DNA from: Novispirillum itersonii subsp. itersonii ATCC 12639
GTDB lineage: Bacteria; Pseudomonadota; Alphaproteobacteria; Rhodospirillales; Rhodospirillaceae
Length of the DNA: 46,509 nt
Direction of reading: 5' to 3'
NCBI RefSeq assembly: GCF_000381985.1
Contig: NZ_KB907354.1
Location: forward strand, 1-46,509
Positions 1 through 9,662 of this stretch are shown piece after piece. Within the stretch, counting starts at the first letter, position 1; every line of letters begins with the position of its first letter. The notes under the pieces were generated by a model. The model did not search any database, was not told the DNA's origin, and was given only the letters and a program-made list of their open reading frames with translations. The position numbers and the translations under genes were made by a program.

Positions 1-34
1 GCTTTTCGCTGCGGCCCGCGTCGTCGGGAGGCGC

Positions 35-63
35 TTTATAGGTCCCCCACGCAGAACCGTCAA
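35..63 (-). promoter_or_regulatory. rRNA operon promoter (sigma-70 type) firing left, out of the window
   Basis: Read on the minus strand, TTGACG (58-63) is followed by a 17-base spacer and TATAAA (35-40), a near-consensus sigma-70 promoter. A GC-rich discriminator-like stretch and a short leader follow, running off the left edge. The arrangement resembles alphaproteobacterial rRNA promoters, so a 16S gene is expected just outside the window. That gene is inferred, not seen. Confidence 0.6.
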
Positions 64-118
64 ACACTTTTTTCAGAAAAATGACTCTTTTTCAGGACCC
101 TGCGGTTTCAGGCCGGTT

Positions 119-1795
119 TCAGGCCCCCTCCTCTCCCGCAGGCGGCAGCCCCGCCAAAAGCCCCCATAACCAGATCGTATGCGGACTCATCGCAAAAAAC
201 TTTGCCGGGTCAACCAGCTCAGTAATCAAAATAGCGCCCGCAAAAAGCACAGCCCCCCGGACATAGACAGCCGTCGTGAAATCAGCATAGGAGGTCAGGA
301 AGGCCGCACGGATTTGCCCCAGAAGACACCAGACGAAGAGAGCATAGATGCCGAGCCCGGGAAGGCCAAATCCCCCTCCCATCTCGATCACAGCGTTATG
401 CGGAGTATCAAAGGGAAACTGCAGGGCTGCGCTATAAGCCTCGCTCCAGCCACCGGGGCCGATGCCAAGGAGCCAGTTCTCTTTCCAGATCTCAAGGCCA
501 GCCCGCCACAGCCGATCCCGTTGTCCGGTACAAGTTACACTCTCACATTCACGGGTCTTATACTCAATCGGGCCATCGAAATTGCGGTACATCTCGCTGC
601 GATCAACGGGTATCTCTCTCTTTCTTTGGGCTTGACCGGCCACCGGCGGCGCGACCGTCATCTCAACAGACTGGGACAGCCGGAACTGACTTGCCAGACG
701 CGCAGCCAAATCCGGAGTTTCCGATTTTTTTTCAGCGGCTTTCGGCAATTCTGGCGGGCTTGGCTTATGCATTCCCCGCTGGATAACCGTCTTTTCAAGA
801 CCCCCGGCAAGAACGGCCCCATACCCAAGAGCCAGTCCCAATACGACAACAGCAGACCCGGCAGAAAAAACAGCACGGCGACGGGACCGCCCCCAAAGCC
901 AAAGCGCCGCAAGCAAGGGAGCCCCGGTCATGCCCAGCAGGGAGGCTTTCGACAGAGTCGCCCCTATCGCAACAGCACCAAGGGCAGTCATCAACAGCAA
1001 TGCGATTTTTATGCGCACAGAGCACCGTAACGGGCCTGAACCATCCCATACAAAGGCAGCCCAAACCGCCGCCAGAAGGAAAGCTTGTCCGGCAATAAGG
1101 AATTTTGCTGTCGCATTAGGGTTCGCATGCACGCCAGCCAAGCGCACCCCTTGCCAACTGGGTATCAGCCGGAGGGCCAAAGCCGTTTCTGAAAAGTAGA
1201 CCGCCAGAACGTCAACAAGGATAGTGAAGACCAAGGATAAAGCGACGGCGCACATTGCAGAACGGTAGAAGGCCTCTCTTCGCGGACCCGCGCAATAAGA
1301 GGAAACAATCATGGCAAATCCGCATACGCAAAAAAGGAAAACTAATTCTTTGAAATTATTTAAAGATAATATTTTATTGTAAAATAATCCTCCTATTAAA
1401 AAATAAAATGAATAAACAAATAAAAACATGAACATTATTTTTATTAATATTGATTTTTTATCGAAAATTGATTTCACTTTTAAAGCATCTCTCCAGCTAT
1501 TATAATTTTTAATATTAATTGATATAATCAATAGTGCCAGAATAAACGGCATTTCCTGGCGTGATATCCCCCAGATCCCTTGAATGGGGGTAATCATGAT
1601 TAACAGTAAGAGACTGCTTTGCGGGAAAAGGATGCTGACTCCAATCAAAATCCCCCCTACCGCGCTAAGAGCAAGCCGGGGAAAAACCAATCCAAGAGCG
1701 GCACAGGCTAAAAAGCACACCAACAGCCCGACCAAAACCCCGGCCATGCCTCTGTCAGACAGTTGCTCTTCCCACCGTGCTACCCGCTTAATCAC
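119..1795 (-). CDS. O-antigen ligase / polysaccharide polymerase family membrane protein
   Basis: A 558-residue polytopic inner-membrane protein. Hydrophobic segments fill the N-terminal 260 residues. A large, probably periplasmic loop (about residues 330-440) follows, then a Wzy/WaaL-like C-terminal block with LLGIGPGGW and FDTPHN, containing the conserved His-Asn region. Such proteins ligate or polymerise lipid-linked glycans at the periplasmic face. The start overlaps the end of the upstream gene by 8 bases, so the two are probably co-transcribed. The part encoded at about 1,320-1,550 is strikingly AT-rich and gives an Ile/Lys/Asn/Phe-rich segment (about residues 82-160), unlike the GC-rich flanks. 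This suggests a mosaic gene. The family assignment is fairly safe; the glycan is unknown. Confidence 0.7.
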   Translation of the reverse strand: MIKRVARWEEQLSDRGMAGVLVGLLVCFLACAALGLVFPRLALSAVGGILIGVSILFPQSSLLLLIMITPIQGIWGISRQEMPFILALLIISINIKNYNSWRDALKVKSIFDKKSILIKIMFMFLFVYSFYFLIGGLFYNKILSLNNFKELVFLFCVCGFAMIVSSYCAGPRREAFYRSAMCAVALSLVFTILVDVLAVYFSETALALRLIPSWQGVRLAGVHANPNATAKFLIAGQAFLLAAVWAAFVWDGSGPLRCSVRIKIALLLMTALGAVAIGATLSKASLLGMTGAPLLAALWLWGRSRRRAVFSAGSAVVVLGLALGYGAVLAGGLEKTVIQRGMHKPSPPELPKAAEKKSETPDLAARLASQFRLSQSVEMTVAPPVAGQAQRKREIPVDRSEMYRNFDGPIEYKTRECESVTCTGQRDRLWRAGLEIWKENWLLGIGPGGWSEAYSAALQFPFDTPHNAVIEMGGGFGLPGLGIYALFVWCLLGQIRAAFLTSYADFTTAVYVRGAVLFAGAILITELVDPAKFFAMSPHTIWLWGLLAGLPPAGEEGA

Positions 1796-3593
1796 GGCTG
1801 CCCCGCCAAATCATAACGCCACGGAATAACGCGAACAGAAATCCAACCGCCGTCAAAAGGCCCAATATGCTCAGGGGTCGATCAACCTGCGTCTGCTTCT
1901 GTACCGCAACCGCTTCAGGCGGAGCCTGACGTGCCGGATCAGACAGGCAAACAGACAGACTGGCGATTGCCCGGCCCGCATCGTCTAAGACGGGCTGCGT
2001 GGCCATACCCGCCGGAAAAGCCACCAGAAGGGACGTCCGGTTCATGGCGCTGACCACCACGTTCATCGACTGACCATGAACCAGGGCCGCATCACCGATG
2101 GCTTCAGCAATCATTGACCGGGCCTGAACATAACACCCCGGCGTCAGGTCATAACGGGCATAGAGAATGTCGTTCCGTCCCGCCAGCGCGGCCCCAAGGG
2201 CCCAGACCTGGATCCCCCCAACCGCCAGAAGCGCCAGAACCAGAAGCGCATGTGCCGGTTTTTTCAGCCGTTGCATCGGAAACGTCCGGCATCCCCACAA
2301 GGCCAGAGACTGCAGGAAAAGTGATGGCAAAATCGGCATCAGGCCTGCAAAAGAGGTCCGCCACAGGGCAAAACCAAACAGTACATCGGTCTCCACCCCC
2401 TTACGGGCCAAATACCGCCACGCAAAAATCAGCAGAACCGGGACGGCCATCATCCACAGGATCGGCGGCCCGGGGAAATAGGCCCTTGCCTCACCATAAA
2501 TCAGCGACGTCGTCTCCCCCAGCCCGGCCCCGCCATAAATGTGACGGAACAGGAATTCTTCGAGATTGGGGGCATCACTCAGCCGTAACTTCCGCAACAG
2601 CTGATCGGTCAGGGTCGGCATCTCAACACCGCTGTCCACCAGATGCCCCGCCATGACAGCCTGATACAGCGGAAAGGCCACCCGCTGCCCCAGCCGGGTT
2701 TTCAGATCCCCCGGCGGCATCAACATGTCTGCCGGAGGAGCGGGCAGAACGACACGCTGACCGGACCGGTTCACGATGACCTGCTGCCCCCCGGGTGCCT
2801 TTTCCTTTGCGTCAGCGGGGGCCGTATGCTCGCGCGGCAAGACCGACAGCCCCATGCTCATCGCCAGCCAGCTCGGCGAGCGCATTCTGGTATCCTGAAT
2901 CCCGGCCTGCACAACGGCGGCCCCCAGCAGCAGGGCGAACAGGCCGGTCATCACATTGCGCCGACAAAAGGCCGGAAACTCCTGCCGACGCCGCTTCGAC
3001 CACACTGCGGTACAGGCCTGCTCAGCAAGGGGCAGCAGGAAGCCAAAGGCATAGAGAGCCACCACCATCGCCCGGTACGGCGACAGAATCATCCCCATCA
3101 AAAGGCTGACACCAAGGGCCATTTTCAGAAAACTGCGGGGCCGGGCGTATAGATACAGTTGCAACAGGGCCGGTAAGGCGAGGTTTTCCATCGAGACAAA
3201 GTGCCCATAAGCACTGGACTCGTTCAGGCGGGAGACAAAAGCCGGGCCAAACTGAATCAGGCCGAGATGAATCCCCATCACGGTCAGGCTGCCTGCGACA
3301 AACAGATATTCGCTCGCCGTTGCCTCGCGCACCGTACTCTCGGCCGGAACCGCAACCATCAGCCAGCGGCGCCAGAGAGCAAGCGCAATCACACCGCCAT
3401 AAGCGAGGACATTAAGCGTCCCGACCCAGCGGGCCCCAGCCGTACAGTCCTCGGGAGCAATGGAATTGATGGCGCAGGCATAATTCCCGGACGGAAAAAC
3501 CTGCACAGGAAATACCGCTGCCACCCCCAGCATTAAACAGGCCACGGCAAACGCCAGCAGCAATCCCAGCAGCAAAGGCAACCGAAGACCCAT
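1788..3593 (-). CDS. Large integral membrane protein, probably polysaccharide assembly
   Basis: A 601-residue protein with an N-terminal signal-anchor-like helix and about ten hydrophobic segments, interrupted by a hydrophilic region around residues 230-340. The C-terminal 130 residues form a probable periplasmic domain containing NVVVSAMNRTSLLVAF, and the protein ends with a final membrane helix and MIWRGSRD. I do not recognise a named family. The topology and the overlap with the downstream O-antigen ligase-like gene suggest a two-gene unit for exopolysaccharide or O-antigen export or polymerisation. Its promoter should lie in the 178-base gap at 3,594-3,771, where I see no consensus pair. 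Confidence 0.6.
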   Translation of the reverse strand: MGLRLPLLLGLLLAFAVACLMLGVAAVFPVQVFPSGNYACAINSIAPEDCTAGARWVGTLNVLAYGGVIALALWRRWLMVAVPAESTVREATASEYLFVAGSLTVMGIHLGLIQFGPAFVSRLNESSAYGHFVSMENLALPALLQLYLYARPRSFLKMALGVSLLMGMILSPYRAMVVALYAFGFLLPLAEQACTAVWSKRRRQEFPAFCRRNVMTGLFALLLGAAVVQAGIQDTRMRSPSWLAMSMGLSVLPREHTAPADAKEKAPGGQQVIVNRSGQRVVLPAPPADMLMPPGDLKTRLGQRVAFPLYQAVMAGHLVDSGVEMPTLTDQLLRKLRLSDAPNLEEFLFRHIYGGAGLGETTSLIYGEARAYFPGPPILWMMAVPVLLIFAWRYLARKGVETDVLFGFALWRTSFAGLMPILPSLFLQSLALWGCRTFPMQRLKKPAHALLVLALLAVGGIQVWALGAALAGRNDILYARYDLTPGCYVQARSMIAEAIGDAALVHGQSMNVVVSAMNRTSLLVAFPAGMATQPVLDDAGRAIASLSVCLSDPARQAPPEAVAVQKQTQVDRPLSILGLLTAVGFLFALFRGVMIWRGSRD

Positions 3594-3771
3594 TACCGAG
3601 AAACCCCTGAAAATTCAGCCCCGAGAGACGATACGGGCACCACCACACCAATTTTGTACAGCAGAGAGCGCTATGATCTCTGTCCCGCCTTACAACACAG
3701 AGATCCCCCTGCATTGTGGGGGACACGGTATATCACCCGATAATTGTCGAAACAGTCTTTTCTTCACCTGA

Positions 3772-4014
3772 TCAGGCGCGGCTCCCCTCCCCCCAGTTCA
3801 GCAACCGGATCTCAACAAAAGCACGGCCCTGCAGGGTCAGACGGTCATGACCGACGTACACAGCCTGAATCGCCTTGATCCTTCCGGCATTAAACGGCCC
3901 GTGGACCGACACCAGACGCCCCGCAACACGATCGCCGCGAACATGAAACGCCCCCGGAAGGAACAAGGGGTGAACATTTTTCTTGCGCCCGGCTGGCGAC
4001 TCATTAGTCTGCAT
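3772..4014 (-). CDS. Small hypothetical protein
   Basis: An 80-residue reading frame divergent from the radical SAM gene, with 50 bases between the two starts. No domain is recognised. The middle (RVAGRLVSVHGPFNAGRIKA) and the end (GRAFVEIRLLNWGEG) could form a small beta-rich fold. No convincing ribosome-binding site is visible. It is listed because it fills an otherwise gene-free gap and keeps its frame, but it may not be expressed. Confidence 0.3.
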   Translation of the reverse strand: MQTNESPAGRKKNVHPLFLPGAFHVRGDRVAGRLVSVHGPFNAGRIKAIQAVYVGHDRLTLQGRAFVEIRLLNWGEGSRA

Positions 4015-4064
4015 CAGAGAGATTAGAACAAAACAAGATCACCCCGGAGAGAGGGCTGACCGCC

Positions 4065-5315
4065 ATGGCCCAGCTGGATATTGCCCAAAAACTTTCCATC
4101 CTTGCTGACGCAGCCAAATACGATGCGTCCTGCTCCTCCTCAGGCGGTAAGAAGCGCAGTTCTGTCGGCGGGAAAGGAATAGGCTCCACCTCCGGCGGCA
4201 GCGGCATCTGCCATGCCTACACCCCGGATGGGCGCTGCATCAGCCTGCTGAAAATCCTGCTGACCAACAGCTGCATCTTTGATTGCCACTACTGCATCAA
4301 CCGGCGGTCTTCCAACGTGCGCCGGGCCCGCTTCACCGCGCAGGAAGTGGTGGCCCTGACGCTGGATTTTTACCGGCGGAATTATATTGAGGGACTGTTC
4401 CTGTCATCGGGGATCATTCACAGCCCCGATTACACAATGGAACAGATTCTTGAAGTGGCGCGGTCCCTGCGGGAAGACCACGACTTTCGGGGATACATTC
4501 ATCTGAAAACTATCCCGGACGCCGACCCGGCCCTTGTCACCCGCGCCGGACAGCATGCCGACCGGGTTTCCATCAACGTCGAGCTGCCGACCCGTGATGG
4601 TCTGCATGCCTTGGCCCCGGAAAAATCGGAAACCCGGATTGAAAACGCCATGGGCTTTATGCAGACCGCAATCGCTGACGGGGCCGATGCGCGGCGGCGA
4701 TACCGTTATGCCCCGGTCTTTGCCCCGGCCGGGCAATCAACCCAGATGATCGTCGGTGCCGATACCGCCAATGACCGCGACATTGTGGCCCGTGCCGGCC
4801 GACTGTACGGCCAGTTTGAGCTGCGGCGGATCTATTATTCAGCGTTCAGCCCGATCCCCGATGCCAGTGCGGCCCTGCCGCCACGCCGCCCGCCGTTAAT
4901 GCGGGAACACCGGCTGTATCAATCCGACTGGCTGATGCGCTTTTATGCCTTTACCCCGGACGAGGTGGGAGATGCCGCCGACCCGGTAACCGGTATGCTG
5001 CCGCTGGATATCGACCCCAAACTGGCGTGGGCCCTGAAATTCCGCGAACAGTTTCCCGTCGATGTCAACCGCGCCCCGAAAGAACTGCTGCTGCGGGTCC
5101 CCGGGCTTGGCCCCCGGGCGGTGCAGGCAATTGTACAGGCCCGGCGCTGGCGGCGCCTGCGGCTGGAAGATGTTGGCCGACTGACTGTTTCACTGAAAAA
5201 GCTGCGGCCTTTTCTGATCACCGATGACTGGCGGCCTATCAGCCTGACCGACCGCACCGACCTGCGTCAGCTGGTTGCCCCCCAACCACAGCAGCTTGAC
5301 CTGTTTGCGGGGTAA
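4065..5315 (+). CDS. Putative DNA modification/repair radical SAM protein
   Basis: A 416-residue cytoplasmic protein with a radical SAM cluster motif CxxxCxxC at Cys70, Cys74 and Cys77 (CIFDCHYC), which binds a [4Fe-4S] cluster and S-adenosylmethionine. A helix-hairpin-helix of the LLLRVPGLGPRAVQAI type near residue 345 is a nonspecific DNA-contact element. This combination matches the family annotated as putative DNA modification/repair radical SAM protein, whose substrate is unknown. The stop codon is two bases before the start of the next gene, its usual partner, so they form one operon. The Ser/Gly-rich stretch at residues 23-48, before the barrel, is also typical. Confidence 0.85.
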   Translation: MAQLDIAQKLSILADAAKYDASCSSSGGKKRSSVGGKGIGSTSGGSGICHAYTPDGRCISLLKILLTNSCIFDCHYCINRRSSNVRRARFTAQEVVALTLDFYRRNYIEGLFLSSGIIHSPDYTMEQILEVARSLREDHDFRGYIHLKTIPDADPALVTRAGQHADRVSINVELPTRDGLHALAPEKSETRIENAMGFMQTAIADGADARRRYRYAPVFAPAGQSTQMIVGADTANDRDIVARAGRLYGQFELRRIYYSAFSPIPDASAALPPRRPPLMREHRLYQSDWLMRFYAFTPDEVGDAADPVTGMLPLDIDPKLAWALKFREQFPVDVNRAPKELLLRVPGLGPRAVQAIVQARRWRRLRLEDVGRLTVSLKKLRPFLITDDWRPISLTDRTDLRQLVAPQPQQLDLFAG

Positions 5316-5317
5316 TC

Positions 5318-6130
5318 ATGCGGGTGGTCAGACTGGATGATGAGGATGACTTTGACGGCTGGCGCACCGCAGCCCGGGCACTGGCGGCGGAGCGGGTACC
5401 CGCCGATCAGGTCCTGTGGCAGATCGGGGATGCCCCCACGGACCTGTTTGCCGCCACCGCCGGGACCGCCCTGCCCAACCGGAGCCTGACGGTCCCCAAG
5501 GACTTTCTCGGGCTGGCTGCCAGCGTGTGCCTGCACCGTGATCCGCAGCGCTTCAGTCTGCTCTATGCCCTGCTTCTGCGGGTACTGGTACAGCCGCACA
5601 TCCTGCAGGACCGTGCTGACCGGCGGATTTCCGTTCTGCGGCGGATGCAGCAGGCGGTGGGGCGGGACGTTCATAAAATGCACGCCTTTGTACGGTTTCG
5701 GGAACTGACGGAGGGCGAACAATCACGCTTTGTCGCGTGGTTTGAACCGGATCACCACATTCTGCGGGCTACCGCCGGATTTTTCGTCAACCGCTTTGCC
5801 ACCATGCACTGGTCGATCCTGACCCCGGAAGGATCGCTGCACTGGGATACCCGCAGCCTGACCGAAGGCCCCCCGGCAGAGAAAACCGACGCACCGGGGG
5901 ATGACCCGGTAGAGGCCATCTGGAAGAGCTATTACGCCTCCACCTTCAACCCGGCGCGGGTCAATTCCCGGGCCATGCTGAAAGAAATGCCGAAAAAATA
6001 CTGGCACGGGCTGCCTGAGGCCGCGTTGATCCCGTCTCTGGTGGCCGGAGCCAGCCAGCGGGAACGCGAGATGATCGCCCGGCTCCCGACCACACCGCGC
6101 CGGATGGGCAGAAGACCGGACCCCTCCTGA
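5318..6130 (+). CDS. DUF4130-type partner of the radical SAM protein (putative DNA repair)
   Basis: A 270-residue protein of the TIGR03915/DUF4130 type, normally encoded next to the radical SAM protein above. The recognisable core is about residues 85-230: the HKMHAFVRFRE stretch, then the HILRATAGFFVNRF region, with a C-terminal YWHGLPEA. Some family members elsewhere are fused to uracil-DNA glycosylase domains, which is why a DNA repair or modification role is proposed. The reaction is not known. It is the second gene of a tight two-gene operon that ends in a strong hairpin overlapping its stop codon. Confidence 0.8.
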   Translation: MRVVRLDDEDDFDGWRTAARALAAERVPADQVLWQIGDAPTDLFAATAGTALPNRSLTVPKDFLGLAASVCLHRDPQRFSLLYALLLRVLVQPHILQDRADRRISVLRRMQQAVGRDVHKMHAFVRFRELTEGEQSRFVAWFEPDHHILRATAGFFVNRFATMHWSILTPEGSLHWDTRSLTEGPPAEKTDAPGDDPVEAIWKSYYASTFNPARVNSRAMLKEMPKKYWHGLPEAALIPSLVAGASQREREMIARLPTTPRRMGRRPDPS

Positions 6131-6149
6131 GTGCAGGAGGGGTCCGGTC
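6114..6149. terminator. Bidirectional terminator between converging operons
   Basis: A perfect 16-base-pair inverted repeat (6114-6129 with 6134-6149) around the tetraloop AGTG. It overlaps the stop codon of the DUF4130 gene and lies six bases from the end of jetC on the other strand. No long T-run follows, so it may act as a two-way barrier or RNA-stabilising hairpin and not as a classic intrinsic terminator. Confidence 0.75.
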
Positions 6150-6155
6150 ATGTCC

Positions 6156-9100
6156 TCAGCCGGAGGCCACAGCCTCCATCCGGGCGCGGAACCCATCAAG
6201 CCCGATGTGATCAGGGTTGATGGCCGCAATCTGCTGTCTGGCGTAATCAGACGGATACTCACTGTCCAGATAGACTTCCTGCCGCACCGGGTCGCGGTTG
6301 ACGGACACGATGCAGTCCAGAACCTCGGTGAAGGTTGGCCGCTTGTCTTCCGGGGCAGCCAAAATCAGCTGTAGACCAAGATCCTTGAAGAACTGGATCA
6401 AGGACTGGGTGGTGACGATATCCAGCTTATTGAAGGCCTCGTCAAACAGCACAAGGCCCATGCCTGACGGCTCACCATGCGGATGCCCCCCCGGATAATA
6501 GGCCAGAGCCATTGAAGCGGCGATCGCCACATAAAACGGCGCCTGCCCTTCCCCGCCCGATCCGACCGTGGCACGGCCACTCAGGCTGATCAGCCCTTTC
6601 TTCCGGACTTCACTGTCGTCGATCTCGATAGACTCATCAGGCTCGGTGTTGGCCGGATGCATATAAAGATCAAAGGTGAAGTAGTTGCGGTAATCCTCGG
6701 TCCCCTCACCGCCGGTATTTTCCAGATATTCGTTCAGCTCAGAGATCGCCGCCTGCATCACCAGATCGCCGCTGCGGTTGGCAACAATCGACTGGGCCTT
6801 ATCCGGGTTGCTGCCAACCTCGATGGCAAGGCGGCGCAGACGGTCAAAGCGGGGGTCAGCTTTCTTACGGAAACTGTAAAACTGGCCGGTAAACTTATGA
6901 CGGCGCAGCTGCGCATTCAGGCTGCGCAACTGGATATCCAGCTTCTGGAACCGACCGTTCAGGTTGACCAGCAGGTCTTCCTTGAGGGTGAAATACATCT
7001 CCCGCTCGGCTTCCTCAGCCCGGACCCGGTGTTCCCGCAGCTCGTTCTGCTGAAGCTTGCTGTGCTGAAGGACAACCCAGTTATAATCCACGCGATAGGG
7101 GCTGTCGTCCGCCATCGGGCGCTCAATCCCGTAATCACGGAGATAGTCGTCCAGCATCCTGCGGGCGAGAAGACCCGCCCGGCTGATCCGGTCATCAATA
7201 TGATCAAGACGGGTGGCACAGTCTGCAATGAACGCATCGTGCCGGGCCGGGAAGCCATCCCCCGGCCAGCCCCGGTGCGGGCGGGTTTCAAAATACGGGG
7301 GGGCACTGTCACCGGCCCATTGCAGGGCGGTCCGCAGATCCTCGTTGCGGGCGGCGAAACCATTGGCGGCCCGCCGCATCAGACCGACCTCAAGCCGCAT
7401 CTGCTCCCGCTTCCGCTCCACCGCCGCCTCGGCCTTGCTTTTGGCGGCGACAGCCTTCTTCCACGCCTCTTTTGCGTCCTCAACCTCGGCCCGGCGCTGC
7501 CTGATTTCGTTGGTGATGGCGTCAATTTCCGTGATCAGCGCCGTTTCTTCATCCGACATCACCGCCTGACGGCGGCGCTCAATCTCACTTTCCCCACGGC
7601 GGATCTCATCATAGGTCTCGGCAGCCGCCCGCGGATCGAGATCAAGGGTGGCAACGGTCTCGCCAAAGCGCTGCGCCTGCCGCAGCAAGGCGATCTCTGC
7701 GGTCAGCCGGCTGGTGTCCGCCGCCAGACGGTCCAGCCCGTCCCGCAGGGTCTGCACCACAGAGGCATCCTGCCGCCCCAGAATGTGAACGATGTCCTGA
7801 TTGACCGAGAAGGCAAGGCCTGAGGTGGCTCGCCCATCGCGCATGATCGCACGGTGGGCGCGGTTAAGATCAGCAATCGTCTCAACCCGCTTGACTCCGC
7901 CCAGATGAGTACAGATCAGGGCCTGAGCATGCGGGTTATCCGTCTTAAGCACTGCGCCGAGGCTATCAGAATCAAGATCGGTCTCTGCGCTGTCGGTCCG
8001 GTTGGTTTTCACCAGACGGATTTTATGCAGCCCCTGAGCATTCCGGTTGGCATACAGGATTTCGTTGGCCCGGGTCAGGTGGCGCGGGGCAACAATGACC
8101 GCCTCACGGAACAGCCCCAGCAGGGACTCTGCGGCGAACTGCCAGTCTGCATCCGTGACATCCACCACATCACAGAAAACGGTGGCGTCAATATCCTCCG
8201 CCCGCAACAGCCGCAGGAAGGCCACGGTGTGGGAGGACAGGGGCCGCGCCCCTTCCGCAGCACGGGCAATGTTCTCCTCAAGGGCCTCACGTTGGCGGCG
8301 CAGATCAACAAGGCCCGCCTGACGGTCAGCGACCATCGGCTCGAGGCGGGACGGCAGATCCGCCAGTGGTCTGAGCTTCGCCAGACTGTCTGCGACCGCA
8401 CCCGCATGCTCGATCAGCCACCCCAGCCCCGGTTTTCCGAGCAGCGAGGCGGCAGACGCCGCCGCCGCAACCGCCCCGCGGGCAGAGGCGGGCAGAAACT
8501 CACTGACCGCCTCCAGCGTGGCGGCTGCCCGCAGCAGGTCCCTGATGGTCTTGTCCTGCGCCTGCACCGGGGCAAGCCGCAGGGCCAGAATTTTCCGGTC
8601 TGCTTCCAGCTGCTGCAGACGGCCACTGATGCCGCTGTCATTGAGCATTGCCTTCAGGCGGTCCCGCTCGCTGCCTGCTGCTGCCAGTTCGCGCTCAAGG
8701 CGTTTCTGGGCCTCTTCAACGCGGATCATCTCGGCGCTGGCGGCAGACATCTGCCCACACAGGCGGCGCAGTTCCTTCTTCGATTTATCAACCCGGACGC
8801 AGGCCTGCCCCCATTGGTCCATCGCCCGGCCAATGACCAGATTGCCCCATTCCGCATACTTTGCCCGGACCGAGGCAATACGCTTCAGCTTCTCTTCAAT
8901 CAGGCGCACCGTTTCCGCCAGAGAGCGCCAGCGCAGGATCGACTCCCTGACCCGCTCGATATCCAGCGGATCAGGCTCCAGAATGTAGGAGCGTACAAAC
9001 TGGGTCGGGTCAAAGATCGGCCGGAAGGCCACCGCGTTGGAAAACGTGTGCAGGAAATGGCGGGTATCCGGCTGGCGGCCATGGGTCCGCATTTCCGCCA

Positions 9101-9662
9101 GCATATCGGCCACAAACTTTTCTGCGGTGTTCCGGTAAAAGCGGACTGCCGGACAGCGGCGTTTCAGCTCTTTCTCCAGATCATCCCAGCGCATGACATA
9201 GATGCCATCGTCACGCTGCTCCTTAAAGTCTTCGACGGAAAACTGATACCCCGGAGCAATAAAGCGGCTGAGCACCACTTCGCGGGAATCTTCAGCCCGC
9301 GCCGACAGCGCAAGACCAACACTGACATGATGCACGCTGCCGTCGGCATGCTGTGCCGAAAACACCACGCTCAGCACGGTTTCGCACTGCGACCGCAACG
9401 GCACGCCACCGTCGCTTTTCGGGATGGTGTACCCCAGACAGTAATCGATAATCTTCCGGCCGGATTTGCCACTGGCCGAAGCGTTGGTATGGATATGGCG
9501 GTGACTGCCGCCGCAGACCACGGTCTGGATACCGTCTTCGATAGAGGATTTGCCGGAGCCGGTCGGACCAATGAAAGCCGTCGCATCCCGGATATCAACA
9601 TCCTTTGCCGACACAAGGTACCAGTTGAAGGCGCTGAAACGGGTAGCCTTATACAGCGGCAT
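6156..9662 (-). CDS. jetC: JetC/MksB: SMC-like (MukB-type) condensin ATPase
   Basis: An 1,168-residue SMC-like ATPase. Walker A GPTGSGKSS is at residues 32-40. A long coiled coil (about 270-930) is broken by a hinge-like globular part near 480-640. The C-terminal head has the ABC signature region (SLSGRATVGSGGEGQ) and Walker B VLFDEAFNKLD. These proteins load on DNA with kleisin and KITE partners and extrude loops. In Wadjet systems they recognise small circular plasmids; in MksBEF they compact chromosomes. I chose the Met that begins MPLYKATRF because upstream residues are low-complexity and overlap the previous gene. It overlaps jetB by 14 bases, so the genes are translationally coupled. 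No jetD nuclease gene follows. Confidence 0.85.
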   Translation of the reverse strand: MPLYKATRFSAFNWYLVSAKDVDIRDATAFIGPTGSGKSSIEDGIQTVVCGGSHRHIHTNASASGKSGRKIIDYCLGYTIPKSDGGVPLRSQCETVLSVVFSAQHADGSVHHVSVGLALSARAEDSREVVLSRFIAPGYQFSVEDFKEQRDDGIYVMRWDDLEKELKRRCPAVRFYRNTAEKFVADMLAEMRTHGRQPDTRHFLHTFSNAVAFRPIFDPTQFVRSYILEPDPLDIERVRESILRWRSLAETVRLIEEKLKRIASVRAKYAEWGNLVIGRAMDQWGQACVRVDKSKKELRRLCGQMSAASAEMIRVEEAQKRLERELAAAGSERDRLKAMLNDSGISGRLQQLEADRKILALRLAPVQAQDKTIRDLLRAAATLEAVSEFLPASARGAVAAAASAASLLGKPGLGWLIEHAGAVADSLAKLRPLADLPSRLEPMVADRQAGLVDLRRQREALEENIARAAEGARPLSSHTVAFLRLLRAEDIDATVFCDVVDVTDADWQFAAESLLGLFREAVIVAPRHLTRANEILYANRNAQGLHKIRLVKTNRTDSAETDLDSDSLGAVLKTDNPHAQALICTHLGGVKRVETIADLNRAHRAIMRDGRATSGLAFSVNQDIVHILGRQDASVVQTLRDGLDRLAADTSRLTAEIALLRQAQRFGETVATLDLDPRAAAETYDEIRRGESEIERRRQAVMSDEETALITEIDAITNEIRQRRAEVEDAKEAWKKAVAAKSKAEAAVERKREQMRLEVGLMRRAANGFAARNEDLRTALQWAGDSAPPYFETRPHRGWPGDGFPARHDAFIADCATRLDHIDDRISRAGLLARRMLDDYLRDYGIERPMADDSPYRVDYNWVVLQHSKLQQNELREHRVRAEEAEREMYFTLKEDLLVNLNGRFQKLDIQLRSLNAQLRRHKFTGQFYSFRKKADPRFDRLRRLAIEVGSNPDKAQSIVANRSGDLVMQAAISELNEYLENTGGEGTEDYRNYFTFDLYMHPANTEPDESIEIDDSEVRKKGLISLSGRATVGSGGEGQAPFYVAIAASMALAYYPGGHPHGEPSGMGLVLFDEAFNKLDIVTTQSLIQFFKDLGLQLILAAPEDKRPTFTEVLDCIVSVNRDPVRQEVYLDSEYPSDYARQQIAAINPDHIGLDGFRARMEAVASG

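Noticed and set aside
6657-7823. A 388-codon plus-strand frame across jetC
   Set aside because: Antisense shadow of the JetC coiled-coil coding region; no domain or ribosome site.
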